Source: Sistotremastrum niveocremeum HHB9708 (lineage: Eukaryota > Basidiomycota > Agaricomycetes > Sistotremastrales > Sistotremastraceae). From it: a DNA stretch of 64,000 bases. Below, in pieces: positions 1 to 10,775 of the stretch. Location: NCBI GenBank assembly GCA_001630475.1, contig KV419440.1, forward strand, positions 1 through 64,000, written 5' to 3'. The notes under the pieces are model-generated. The model made no database searches. It had not been told where the DNA came from and was given only the letters and a program-made list of their open reading frames with translations. Within the stretch, counting starts at the first letter, position 1, and every line of letters starts with the position of its first letter. The translations under genes and the position numbers were made by a program.

Positions 1-320
1 AAGAGGAACATGGTAGAACCATATGGAAGGCAGTAGAAGGTCATAGAAAGACAGAGAATGTTATAGAAGGTGGTGGAATCACATGGAAGATTCTAGAAGT
101 ATGAGTCACTGTGCTATATTTAGATCATCCTAGTAGTATATAAGAACACCCATGTACAGTAGACACCCCAGCTTCAATCTCTTAGGATTTCCACTCTCAC
201 TGTTGGTTGTGCCTAGTCCATTAAAGCCATCCCTCTAACATCTTTCCCTTTATTGCTTCATACTTGTGGTGGTGGCCTTGTCCTTGTGATAGTGTGCCCT
301 AACACCCGTGACATTACACA
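1..320 (+). mobile_element. Probable LTR fossil fragment (retrotransposon-like)
   Basis: This is an AT-rich non-coding stretch with a TATATAAG promoter-like box near 138, a pyrimidine-rich run after it, and a sharp change of texture near 310 (after CACCCGTGACA). That layout resembles the promoter-to-end part of a long terminal repeat. The left boundary lies outside the window, and no gag or pol coding is visible downstream within the window. It appears to be a broken, isolated piece. Family and age cannot be told from one copy; a solo LTR of a Ty3- or Ty1-type element is the best guess, and a plain unrelated promoter region is the alternative. Confidence 0.3.
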
Positions 321-448
321 TGTCACATGTGCAGGGGTAACAATGATGGATGGCATGCTTTGAAGATTGAGTCACAGGGTGCCACAAAGACAAATTCAAG
401 AATCACTTGTCCACTGGCACATTGGCATCACAATGGTCAACATGGTAT

Positions 449-597
449 GTCACATCAAAAAACATTAAGGACCTATTTCAACTATACTCCTTTTCTAGCA
501 CTATTTTGTCCTCTGGAGACCACGGCACATCAGACAAAATTAGGGGTCCTTTTTTGACTTTGAAGTAGTAGTGGGCCCTTAATTTTTTTGATGTGAT
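449..597. repeat. Imperfect foldback repeat of about 148 bp
   Basis: The left arm (about 449-475, TCACATCAAAAAACATTAAG) and the right arm (about 574-597, reverse complement TCACATCAAAAAAATTAAGG) pair almost perfectly. An inner ATTTTGTC...GACAAAAT pairing also occurs. The structure resembles a very short MITE or hairpin element. No clean target-site duplication was recognised. Confidence 0.45.
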
Positions 598-859
598 TAG
601 ATTTGCTATGATTCTAATACTTCTGTGTCATTGATCTAAACTGAATACATCCCATTTTTCTTGATTTTCAGTCCCAACTTTGCTAAAAAGTCCCAAAAAG
701 TGAAATAAGGAGTGTAAATTTTCCAACAAGTATCGTCAATTTAAGGGCACCGCAGGTATCTGCCAAAATTACTGTGCATAGGTATGAGGTTGGCCCTTGG
801 CCATTTTGGCAGTTACCTGCCTTCAACAAAGTGTTCTAATTTCACCATTTAACCACAAA

Positions 860-1005
860 ACAAGACAGTTTTGGTGGGTATACCTGCATGGGTACCTGTA
901 CTTGGCAAGTACGAGTATGGGATTTTGCCCCCCAAAAAACAGGCAGGTACCCAGAGACAGGTACCTGAGTACCACAGGTACATATTTGTTGGAAGCCTTA
1001 TGAAG
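860..1005. repeat. Degenerate relative of the GGTACCTG-rich MITE
   Basis: Several GGTACCTG / CAGGTACC words and the shared phrase AAACAGGCAGGTACCC occur here, as they do inside the intact element at 1649-1948. Terminal repeats are not recognisable, so this is likely an eroded copy. Short apparent ORFs across it are not credible genes. Confidence 0.4.
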
Positions 1006-1257
1006 TGCAGAGTCTTCCAGGTCCTTTGTCTTCTTTGTCCTTATCACCTACTGTAATCCCACATCCAGTCCTGAGCCAGCTTGCAGAAGGCATCTTTGAT
1101 GTCCTGGAGGTGACATTATGGTGTTGCTTGATGCCATGGGTTGGAGAGGGAAGAAAGGCTTTGATACTCATATACATCCACTAGGTACGTGGCTTGCTGG
1201 GGATGCCACTTGCAATTTCTCCAAGTCTGAAAATGGATGTGCATAAGCTAGAGTTGG

Positions 1258-1535
1258 AAGATATGATATGACATGATATTTTCCCCAAAATTTGGAATAT
1301 CAATATCATGTTTCATGATCAATATAACAATCTCCAAAATCTCGGAAATATCATATCAATATCACAATATTGATATTTTGTTTTCAAGACTGAAATATCA
1401 TATCAATTATTATCACCTTGCAATTTAAATCAGTTTGAGAACAGTTTTTAGCTGTTTAAATTGTGTTTTTTTTTTTTCTCAAAACTTTCTGTAATCTACA
1501 ATGTAACAATATGACATATCATATCATATCTATCC
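1258..1535. repeat. ATATC-rich inverted-repeat element
   Basis: The left end GATATGATATGACATGATAT and the right end (near 1508-1534, ...GACATATCATATCATATC) are imperfect inverted complements. They enclose a stretch crowded with ATATCAATATC words. The layout suggests a small non-autonomous element or foldback. No target duplication is clear. Confidence 0.35.
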
Positions 1536-1648
1536 CTTTGGACTTTTCCATTTTTGCCTGTGACTGGCAACTGCTGGTCTGGAACCATTGCCTGCCAAAT
1601 TTTTGGGCAACTGCGCAGTGGCAACAGGACTGCAGTTGTAGTCCAGCA

Positions 1649-1948
1649 TAAGGTTTAACACGAGTCCATACTTGCCATACCTGGGTACCTGTAGGAGGTA
1701 CCTCCCTGCTTTTTTCAGGGCCAAAGTTCATACTTGCCTCTGAAAAAACCCCAAAATCAGGTACTCATACCTGGGTACCTGCCTGTTTTCCCTACTAAAA
1801 ACAGCAGGTACCTGGTCCAAGTACGTGCTTGGTCAGTGTTTTTTCCAAAAAGTTGATACTTGGTACTTGCCCCTTGCTTAGTAAGCAGGTACCTTGCCAG
1901 GTATACCTGCGGGTACCTGTTTTTTTCCTGGACTCGTGTTAAACCTTA
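1649..1948. mobile_element. hAT-like MITE, 300 bp, intact ends
   Basis: The left terminus TAAGGTTTAACACGAGTCCA (1649-1668) is the exact reverse complement of the right terminus (1929-1948), giving 20-bp perfect terminal inverted repeats. Both sides are flanked by the identical 8-mer GTCCAGCA (1641-1648 and 1949-1956). An 8-bp target duplication and a terminus of the form YARNG are hallmarks of the hAT superfamily. The interior has no coding capacity and is filled with GGTACCTG-type palindromic words, like the subterminal repeats that hAT transposases bind. The element is therefore non-autonomous and would depend on a transposase encoded elsewhere. The perfect ends and duplication suggest a fairly recent insertion. 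Confidence 0.85.
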
Positions 1949-2224
1949 GTCCAGCAACCAGTTGCCAAACCAGTCATGGCCACAGCCTGAGGTCACAACT
2001 GGTCTAAACCATTAATCAATTCTCTATTACTTTTTAGCCTGAATAACAGTATATAATACAATATACAATGAATATATGGTCATAAATGTTCACTTGGCAC
2101 CCATAATACCTTGGCTATACCCTGTCCGAGGTCCTTGTGTGCAAATTGCAACCACAGTTGCGATTGTGTCAGAAAAGGCTGCAATGATGGTTGGGGCTGT
2201 CCAACTCAGTCAGACCATACCCAC

Positions 2225-2400
2225 TCACCAGCTCAATGGGTAGGTACTCAACTAGCCTGAGGGTATACCTGGGTAAGATCACCTTTGGCACTGTACCTAG
2301 GTAGCCTAAGGATATCCATTTTTTTTGGAAAGCCAATACTTGGTGCCTGTTAAAATAAAACAGGCAGGTAGTTGCCAGGTACCTACCCAGGTTTCAAGTT
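2225..2400. repeat. Second degenerate relative of the MITE
   Basis: The stretch TTTTTTGGAAAGCCAATACTTGGTGCCTG..., followed by AAACAGGCAGGTAGTTGCCAGGTACC, parallels the right half of the element at 1649-1948 (CCAAAAAGTTGATACTTGGT..., then GCCAGGTATACCTGCGGGTACC). The ends are not preserved. Confidence 0.4.
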
Positions 2401-3570
2401 TTTCATGAGTATATTTTTAGGTGTATTCATGTTCATCCTACTGATGTACATTCTGGTGATTACATTTCCAAAAAAACCTTGTTTCTGGCAGTGCAAACTG
2501 TAGCAAACAAACACAACATGTCAGATATTTCCATAATACTCAAGATATCATATTTCACCATCAATGCATCATGCCATGATATTCAGTTCTATTTGTGCAA
2601 CCAAACAACCCCTTGAGACTTGAGACCTCCAGGAAGTTGCTAGGAAAGGTACCATTTTGGGCAATAGTTTGCAAAGTTTGCATCAAAGTTCAGTGGGCAG
2701 TTACATCATGAAGAAGGGGCCTGATGGGCCAGAGGCTCCCACAAACACTCTGACCCTAGGTATGAATTCAAGGTCCCAAAGCTCCCTTTTGAAAAGCAAA
2801 CACCAGTATCCAGATTTCAGACTCCAAGCTCAGAGATCCCCATTGAGTCAGATAGTATACTTGGCTGGGGTTGATCATGAACCAAGAAAAAGTCCTGAAG
2901 AGGAGTTAGAGGAGAGTGTCATATAACAGTATCAACAAAGTAGTCACATATCGCACCATCTTAACCTACAGTGCAAACTCTTGTTTATACTGTATCTATT
3001 TGAATAAGTATCAAATAAAGAAGACGATATTTTGTGCCACCAACCTTGGAAGAAAGTTGAAAGGCAAAAAAAGAAGATCGGTCAGAATTATTAGCCAGCC
3101 ATGTACCGAGAAATCGAACTCTGATGCGGGCGTGTTGTTGCCAGTGACGTTGGATTTTACACAGCAGTCATCCCGCACTGTCGCAAAGCTTGTGCAGTTT
3201 GGAAATAAAATGGAGAGAACAAGGGTGGCCTGAACGTAAGATCACAGCGTTGATGATTGCCAAGTAGGTAGGACTCGACGAGAGTAGAATTGTGCAGCGA
3301 GCCTGCTGCCCAGGAGTGTCGCCAGAGAGTGGATGTGGATTCTGCGACAATGGCAGTGCGCCGGATAGCACCGAGAAGGTCGAGCCCACAACCGTTCCGT
3401 TGGGAAGCGTCGCAACGACAACTTGCTCTGCACGCTCTGCATCGCCCTAAACGCTTGGTGTCGACTGTTTCAAGTGCTAGATATTTTTCAAAGAGAGGAC
3501 CGAGAAGCAATCCTTCACTTGCGTGTATCTAAGACGGCTTCAACGGCTTCAACGGCTTGCTGAAAGTTCG
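2401..3570. other. Intergenic; no supported gene
   Basis: Between the repeat island and the first gene I see no convincing coding exon. An 89-codon open stretch at 2657-2926 begins at a non-ATG codon and matches no family I know. Base texture changes from AT-rich to balanced near 3,060-3,110, which marks the edge of the repeat island. The final few hundred bases presumably hold the promoter and 5' UTR of the ataxin-2 homologue. Confidence 0.5.
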
Positions 3571-3571
3571 A

Positions 3572-6500
3572 ATGTCTTCTTCCGTTCGTCAACTCAACAA
3601 GGCTTCCAAAAAGTCTAACCTGGAGTCCAACTCTGCATCAAATACGCCACCAGCAAATGCAACTCATGGAAGTCCTGGTGTAGCTCGGTACGCTGTTCTA
3701 TACCTGTCGTTCCGACTACATGTAGTGCTAACAAATGCATCCGCGTCTGAAGGAAAGCCAATGCGTGGAACCGTGCCCCGCAGACATTTCCCAACAATCC
3801 TCCCCCATCCGCTTCACCACGATTGTCTCCACCCGTCCCACAGGGAGTTCCAGGTGCCTTTCCACCATTGGCTCAACCTGGGTTCAACGGAAGCAAAGCA
3901 AGTTCGCAGGATGAAATGCTACGCGATGTAGCCCCTCTCATGGTACGAGCCAATTATCGTATTGGAAGTTCCCTCCGTGATACTATCTCAGGGGAGCGTC
4001 ATCATGTTCACTACTCGTACCGGGCAGCGCCATCAAGGAACGCTAGTCTCGACAACCCAAGATGCCGACAATTCGGGCGTCCAACTCAAAGATGTCAAGG
4101 ATCTACTGAATCCAACTGCGCCTCTTAAGGACAATGTTTTCATACGCACAAAAGACGTTGAGGGTTGGAGCCCGGTATCTAAACCAAACGGCTCCTCTAC
4201 TTGTTTGTGGTTTTGACGTATTCCTGCTAATAAGTTGTTGCTCACTTGTCTGTCCCAAAAGCTTTCCGTATCGACAATGATATCTCCAGCAACGCACCAC
4301 GCCGTGAACGCGATCTGGAGGTCTGGGAGCCACCTGCTTCTTCATCAGCTACACAAAATCTGCAAGGCGACGACGCCACCTTTGGTGCTCCAGCAACTAC
4401 CGGCGGTGCAAAGAATTGGGATCAGTTTGCGGCGAACGAGCAGATGTTTGGTGTTACGACAAGCTTCGATGAAGAACTGTATACTACCAAACTTGATCGG
4501 TCTGGCCCGGATTTCAAAGAGCGAGAGAGAAAGGCCCAGCAACTTGCTAATGAGATTATGTCGGTGCGTCATTTCCCTTTTGATCTGTCAATTATTTTAA
4601 TGAACGACCAGTCTACCACTTCTAACCCTCACATCGCCGAAGAGAGAAATTTAGTTGACGACAGCGGAATGAACGAGGAAGACAAGTCAGTCAAGAATTG
4701 CATTCATGAACTCTTGCTTTACCTTCATCTAGGTATGGGGCTGTTGTACGAAGTGCAAATGCCTATGTGCCTCCAGGCGCAAGAAAAGGAAATGTCGTTG
4801 GCCCAACTTCCAATCATTCACAGGCGACACCACCGATACCTGAAGTCCCGAAGGTCTCCATCAACGGCGTAGAGAGCTCTGACACCACGCCTTTGCCCAA
4901 AAATGCATCCCGTGCATCCACCAATCCTTCTCAGGTGCGATGAAACTGTCCACATCTTCCTCAGTCGTTAATTCGATATAGGGCCCGAATGGTTTGGTTG
5001 ATAACTTCCGCGAATTCGTTTCCAACGAGAAGGAGCGATTGACTCAAAAGCGACATGCATTGCGCAAAACTGAGATGGACAAAGTGACTTCTGAGCTTGT
5101 CAAATTTAGTCAAGTGTTCAAAGTGCGTCGTTTCGTATTTTAATCCGATGCACTAGGCTTAGCATATCCTCCTTTTCTCTTATCATTAGCTCAATCGTCC
5201 CATCCCAGAAGATCTCGTCACAATCTTAGCTAAGGATGAGGATAAGCAGAAAGCCATCCGGGAAAAGGCAAGCGCGGATGCGGGAGCCTCTAGTGCGCGA
5301 ACAATTGGAAGCACTGTCACCACCACGTCTCCGAACGCGCAGAAAACGAAAGCCTCGATTTCTCCTTCGTCGACCGTACTGTCATCAAAAGCCGTCTCTC
5401 CGACTTCATCGAAACCTTCCGAAGAGGCTGCTACCAAGAAGGAAGGGACTTCAAAAAGCCCTGCCAAACCAACCATCAAAATGGAAATTCAGCCGATTCC
5501 ACCATTCAACCCTAGCAAAGCTCGAGGCTCTTCGGTCGCAAGCACTAGTGTTTCTCCTCCTAATCAGACCGGCACCCCCGCCTCTCCGACTGTCAGCACT
5601 GCTGCTGCTGCCACGAAGTTGAATATCAATGCGTCGTCTTTCAAACCCAATCCAAACGCAAACAGCTTCAAACCCAGTGTGGGTCTCCACTTCGCGATGT
5701 GACGTTCCTATCATTCATGTCCTTTTAGCAACCTATCTCTACCCCGGGCTCAAGCTCTTCTCAATCACCTAAGACAAAGACGACCGAACCCGTAAGTTCT
5801 TACTGGTGCATCTAGCCCGACAATCATTAATTTGAGCAGCCTGCACCACCAAACCCCTTCTTCGGAACTAAGCCTGTGAAGAAGTCCAGTTCGGTGCACG
5901 TGAAGGACGACTTCAATCCGTTCAAGTTTGGCAAAGTGGCTGAGGCGTCAAGTATCAGTGAGGGTCAATCGATGTATATTCTTGCTTCCACTCATATTTG
6001 ACTCAGTCTCTACGTGGCCGTTCAGCGGTAAACGATACATGAGTCTGTTTCCTCCCGTAACACATCAACCACCTCCTGGGCACATGACGCCACCGGGTCC
6101 GCCGCCTCTCCCAACTTTTGAGGAAGATCCATCTCAGGGTCCGAACTCACGACAATATCTCTATACATATGCTCCCTACCCATATCCCGGCCAGGTACGA
6201 GATTTGAGTAATCGCTGCATATATCACACTCTCAGCCCCTGCTCAGCCCCAACAAATGATGCAGGGCGTACCACCACCGCCAGGTGGATACATGCATGGT
6301 CCCTACATGCAGGCTGTCCCATACCCGCCAAATATGCCACCGCCTAACCCACCTGGTGCGTCTTTCGATTTCCCTGTCCTGTAAGCTGGAGTCTTGAAAA
6401 GTGTTGTATTCTCCGACGACAGGAGGCATGCCCCGTAAGTCCTCTCATTGATTCGATCTGAATCATCGTCTAAAATTTGCCGCCTAGCACCTCATTTCTT

Positions 6501-6797
6501 GGGTCCGCCGCCGCCGACCGCGTATCCACCGCCGCCTAATGGAAATGCTCATCGTCCATCTATGCCGCCCACCCCAGTACCATCACATGCTCATCCGTAT
6601 CCCTATCATCAGAGTCCTCAGCGTTCGTCCATTTTGACCCACGTTAACTTTCTACTCTAATACCGCCTTGAGCAGTACCACACGCAGTTCCATTTGGCAT
6701 GATGATGCAACCTCATCCGGGGACTGCACCGAACGGACCTCCCCACAATTTCGAAGGGGGTCAGCCTCCACCGGTGACCATGGGAAACCATACATAG
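3572..6797 (+). CDS. PBP1: Ataxin-2 / Pbp1 homologue (LsmAD protein)
   Basis: This is a multi-exon gene for a poly(A)-binding-protein partner of stress granules and mRNA metabolism. The start is ATG at 3572 (MSSSVRQLNK). A Lsm-like fold is read at about 3990-4190 (GSVIMFTTRTGQRHQGTLVS), followed by an LsmAD domain at about 4265-4560 with the family signature NEQMFGVTTSFDEELYTTKL and LANEI. Near 5,620-5,690 there is a PAM2-like motif (LNINASSFKPNPNANSFKP), the known docking site for the MLLE domain of poly(A)-binding protein. A Pro-rich tail runs to the stop at 6795-6797 (final residues VTMGNHT). Known Pbp1/ataxin-2 proteins share the order Lsm, LsmAD, PAM2, P/Q-rich tail. Internal exon edges in the C-terminal half are approximate. 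It converges with the gene on the minus strand, about 220 bp away. Confidence 0.88.
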
Positions 6798-7014
6798 GTG
6801 GTTGTCGTGCGGGTGTTTTGCTGCTGTCTGTTTTCATCTCTGTTATCACGGGCTAGTCAGAATGTCTCGGTATCACATCCACATGTTCTTTGTGCGGCTT
6901 GATCAGTCACAATACATTCTGATAACTGAGTACTGTACAATCGGCGGGATTCGAGAAGGCATTACAAGGTGCTATGCGGAAGATTATGATGAATTATGAT
7001 GAGGACTACTGACG

Positions 7015-8820
7015 CTATGATGCTGAAGTTGCAGGACGTATACTTTGTAAGTTCTTGAGAACACCCGCCTCGATAGTGCAACCCCAAAGCTCCAGTTTGG
7101 CTTTCTCGATCTCCCGCACTAAAGTTTGCCTGCGAAGCTTTGCCTTCGCCAAAACGTCGCTCTTCGTAGAGTTACGCTTCGTGATATTTGCAGATGATGA
7201 TGCAAACTGACGTGCTGAGTGATCATCGCGCTCAATTGAGGGAAGTGTGATCTTCATAATTGGAGGTGAATCTGTGTAGGAAACCGCATCGGGTGTAACA
7301 CCAGAAGACGTTGAGGTCGAAGGGAATGAGGTTATAGGGGATGCTATTCCATCTGAGAGGAGACAGGGAGATGAGCGTTGGATACACGTGTGCGGGGACT
7401 CATGCAACATACCCTGGGGCGGCTGCAGAGCCTGAGTTCCGAACAACCAATCGTTGTTGGACGAAGAGGTCGGGACAGGACATAGCATGGGATCGATGGC
7501 GCATTGGGAGATTGGTGAATCGGGAAAGGTTTGCGTATCAAATAGAGGGAAAGCTTGTATATCGGGGTATTGATAAAACGAAGGGTATTGATCATTGTAG
7601 GAGAAATCCGTGTCCCAATGAGGACTGAAGTTCTCAATCGAAGGGCTCGTGCCTGCGGCGCTCTGAATAAGAGCCATGATGTCTTCCAAAACAGCGTCGG
7701 AACACTCGACATTAGAGTGCGATGGTTGCGCGGAGAGCCAGCTGTCGATGCTACCTCCGACGAATGGTTCTGGCGTCTCGGGGGCAGGTACTGATTCAGG
7801 GGAATACGATTTCGAACGGGCTGGGGTAGGTATATGTGGTGGACCGTTGGACGGTTGCAAGGGTTTGGCTTGGCGGGTTGATGCGTGCTCAGTCTTCTCC
7901 TTGACATACGCATAGGCATCTCGGAGAAGATGGCTAAGCTCAAGAAGTAACTGCTTTCTCCGTTGCGCGGCCCAACTCTCTTGATATTTCTCCGGGCCTT
8001 CACCACGAAGAAATGGATATGGAACGTCCCAATGATCAGCCCCGGCAGGAACGTGACGCAACTTGACGCGCTTCGAAGGAGGTGGGGTAGAAGGTGATGT
8101 CGAGGTCTGGCTACACTTTGGAGTGGCGATGAAACCAATCAAGCCTTTAAGTATGGAAGGAAATCGAGGGTCACGACGCAAAAAGGCGGCCATGGCGATA
8201 TGCGTCGGAGAAAGTTCAGATTGTGATGATAGAGAGGTCTTATCGAGTTGGCTCATGACGGCTTGGGACAAAATGTCACGAGAGGAAGTGCAAGCGTTCT
8301 GGATGCGAGAGGGAGGGAAAGGCAAACGGAGTGGACGCTGATTTCTTGCGGTAGGGGTAGGGGTATCGGCATCCAGGTCGATCGGATTGCTAGACGATCC
8401 CGTTCCATGAGGGTAATGCACACGAAGTCGGGAGGTGTCAACCTGCGCGACCGTGCCGGCGACACCAAGGAGAGAAGGATGAGATCTGAGTAATTGGCGT
8501 GGCGGTGCGGAACCGCTCTCAGGAAAATCAAGGACGGGAGCTAAAGGTCTGGCTGGTGGAGGTCCTGACGGAGGAGTCAAACTGTTCTGAGACGATGTGC
8601 GACTATTTTGCGGACGCGCACGGGCGGGGGAGGGACGAATTTCTGCCGACGCTAGGTGGGCTGCTGATGATTCAGAAAAAGAGTTATGAAGACCGAAAAG
8701 TGCAATGGTCCCCACATTTTGATTCACTGATCCTGGCAAAGCCAATGGAGGCGACCTACCTCTGCCTGTCGGCGACGGCGGTGGAGAGCCAAACAGGGAG
8801 TCATGGTCATCATCGCTCAT
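7015..8820 (-). CDS. Unknown Ser/Pro-rich protein, 601 aa
   Basis: This is a single long open frame. The start was set at the first ATG (8818-8820; MSDDDHDSLFGSPPPSPTGR), because the frame upstream begins only with non-ATG codons. The first half is Ser/Pro-rich and looks disordered. The middle contains a more ordered stretch around YPFLRGEGPEKYQESWAAQR followed by helix-forming KQLLLELSHLLRDAYAYV. The C-terminus is a basic helical segment (KAKLRRQTLVREIEKAKLEL) that may be a coiled coil. No catalytic motif or known domain is recognised. It is divergently arranged with the 9172 gene, leaving about 350 bp for a shared promoter region. A role in transcription or chromatin is possible from composition only. 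Confidence 0.75.
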   Translation of the reverse strand: MSDDDHDSLFGSPPPSPTGRGRSPPLALPGSVNQNVGTIALFGLHNSFSESSAAHLASAEIRPSPARARPQNSRTSSQNSLTPPSGPPPARPLAPVLDFPESGSAPPRQLLRSHPSLLGVAGTVAQVDTSRLRVHYPHGTGSSSNPIDLDADTPTPTARNQRPLRLPFPPSRIQNACTSSRDILSQAVMSQLDKTSLSSQSELSPTHIAMAAFLRRDPRFPSILKGLIGFIATPKCSQTSTSPSTPPPSKRVKLRHVPAGADHWDVPYPFLRGEGPEKYQESWAAQRRKQLLLELSHLLRDAYAYVKEKTEHASTRQAKPLQPSNGPPHIPTPARSKSYSPESVPAPETPEPFVGGSIDSWLSAQPSHSNVECSDAVLEDIMALIQSAAGTSPSIENFSPHWDTDFSYNDQYPSFYQYPDIQAFPLFDTQTFPDSPISQCAIDPMLCPVPTSSSNNDWLFGTQALQPPQGMLHESPHTCIQRSSPCLLSDGIASPITSFPSTSTSSGVTPDAVSYTDSPPIMKITLPSIERDDHSARQFASSSANITKRNSTKSDVLAKAKLRRQTLVREIEKAKLELWGCTIEAGVLKNLQSIRPATSAS

Positions 8821-9171
8821 GAGTGCGCATGAAGAAAAGTTGTAAACAAAGCCAAACAAGTACCGACGATCATGAACGCGGGGCAGGACGCGCTGAACGT
8901 CGTGAAGCCATCTCAGTCCTTGTAGTATTAAGTAATAAATTCACCCCATGTCTTGGATCGCATATATACACGTCTCGGAGGAGAGCACTATGAGGTGGAC
9001 GCCACTGACGGCCGAGACACCGCAGACAGTCTCAGGCGGTGTTTAGGGCCGGGCAAAGCGCGTCGTGAGTCTGAAGAAGTGCGGGCGCGAGTCGCCGCCA
9101 TCGCCCTCTTCGCTCTCCACGGACATTTTTTCTCGGTTTTCTTTGGTTTTTCTGGTTCATCGTTCACGACA

Positions 9172-10775
9172 ATGCAAACTCGTCGCTCGGCGACTTCTGC
9201 TCTTTCACTCGTACTCCCACATCCGCCTCTCCCTCGTACCTCCTCCAACTCTTCTATCTCTCCCCGCACTCCCCGCTCCTCCTGCGGTCCCCAGACCCCC
9301 ATCCTATTCAGACTCGAGTCAAGCACTCCCAGAAAGAGTAGTGACTCGTGGACTAGCTCTACCTACGACGCTGATGCTGTAGAATGGGAATGGACGGCAG
9401 ACCAAGTTTCTCTCCTTGCTAACGTCAGTCATCTCCTTTGTTGATCTGCTTACATCGGCCTGAACTGGTCCATAGGCCCTTGATGTTCTTCCTCAACAAG
9501 TTTTAACCCCCTTTGTGGGCCCCATCCCTCCGTCGAACCTTTTGGATAAGGTGGCTAAAGGCATCTGTGCGTCCAAAGGGCCTCTTGAATGGCCTCACTC
9601 TATTGCGGCGACTCGTCTCAAGCTAGTCGAGCTTTCTCGCGAAGCCGCTCGTAGACGAAGCTGTGAAGATACTCACAGCATCCCCGAGGAGGAGAGCGAG
9701 AATGCCGACCCCAATCAAGATGATGTCGATATAACTATTGGCAAAGCTGCAGGCAGAAAGAAGGTCAATAATGACCCCAAACGAAAGCCTCTCTACAGAC
9801 AAAATAGCATGGACTTTTTAAGGGGCAGTATGGAAAACGAGTCCTCGATTCCTCGGTAAGAGACTTTCAAGTCGTCATTAGTTTGGTCTCTCATTCTAGG
9901 TCACCAGTCTTTCAACTCGCCTCCAGCGCACTTCCCGCCTGTTACCTTCAAACTCTTATCATCCGTATGCTCGTCCCTCTGGAGCTCGATCTCCTTCTCC
10001 TGTGAGATCCACCTCGCTTCTCACTCCTCCCGGCCCCGCTACGCCCGTGCGCAATCGGTCGCAGCTGCCAGGTCTCCGACGGGCATCTAGCTCATTCACG
10101 ATCTCTTCTACATCTTCGATTTCTTTCACTATGCCTGCGCCGCCAGACCCCCCTGCCAACACACGTACTCTCCGAACCCGTACTCCTCAGAACACCCGCA
10201 CGACCAGGGTGAAACGAGCTCCCAGCTTCAGTGCAGTATCTGTACAGGAGAAAGTTGATCGCCTTAAACTCAGCAACAGCAGTGAAGCCGTGAGTAGTGA
10301 CGAGGAGGAAAAGGCTCGCTCCGCCTCTGCGAAAAAACCGCGGACCAGGAAAAACAGTCAAGAAACCGATCGAGCCACCGCTCGCGAAGAGAAGGCACCC
10401 GCTTCCAAGAAGCCAGCTGCCGGCCTGAAGCCGAAAGTTGGCGCATCTCCTACAAAGCTGACAGTCAAGACCCGAGTCAAGCGGTCGGACAGCATGTTTG
10501 GAGCCCCGCTCCCAACGCCACCCGTTGTGTCTCCCTCTTTGACGATTCCTCCTCCACCTCTGCCTGCTATTCTGCAGGAAAAGCCGGAAACGGAAGCAAT
10601 CGCCCCACGCCCAGTTTCACCTCCCAAGTCGCTTCGTCGCGTTAAGACGGCCAATTTTCCAGCTCGTCCTGGAAGAAGGATAAGCTTCGGAAGCATTGTC
10701 CCCCATGACAACAGTTCATCTGTCTCTGGAAGTAGTGAAGGGACTGGGCTTCAATCAGCCTTCTCTCTTTCCTGA
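9172..10775 (+). CDS. Unknown basic Ser/Pro-rich protein, 499 aa, three exons
   Basis: The exons are 9172-9423, 9476-9855 and 9908-10775, separated by two 52-nt introns that keep the frame and give 499 codons plus stop. The N-terminal part holds the only ordered-looking module: EWEWTADQVSLLANALDVLP, then TPFVGPIPPSNLLDKVAKGI and WPHSIAATRLKLVELSREA. The rest is disordered, rich in Arg, Ser, Thr and Pro, with many SP/TP pairs and KR clusters (for example SAKKPRTRKNS), suggesting a phosphorylated, possibly nuclear or cytoskeletal protein. The start at 9172 fits the first Met of the frame. No family could be named. Confidence 0.75.

Noticed and set aside
1-320. Intact retrotransposon at the left edge
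   Set aside because: Only an LTR-like fragment is visible and no coding region follows within the window.
2657-2926. 89-codon plus-strand open stretch in the repeat island
   Set aside because: Starts at a non-ATG codon, no family resemblance, lies in repeat DNA.
7344-8138. 264-codon minus-strand frame inside the 7015-8820 gene
   Set aside because: It overlaps the 601-aa gene in another frame, has irregular composition and a less plausible start; shadow frame.
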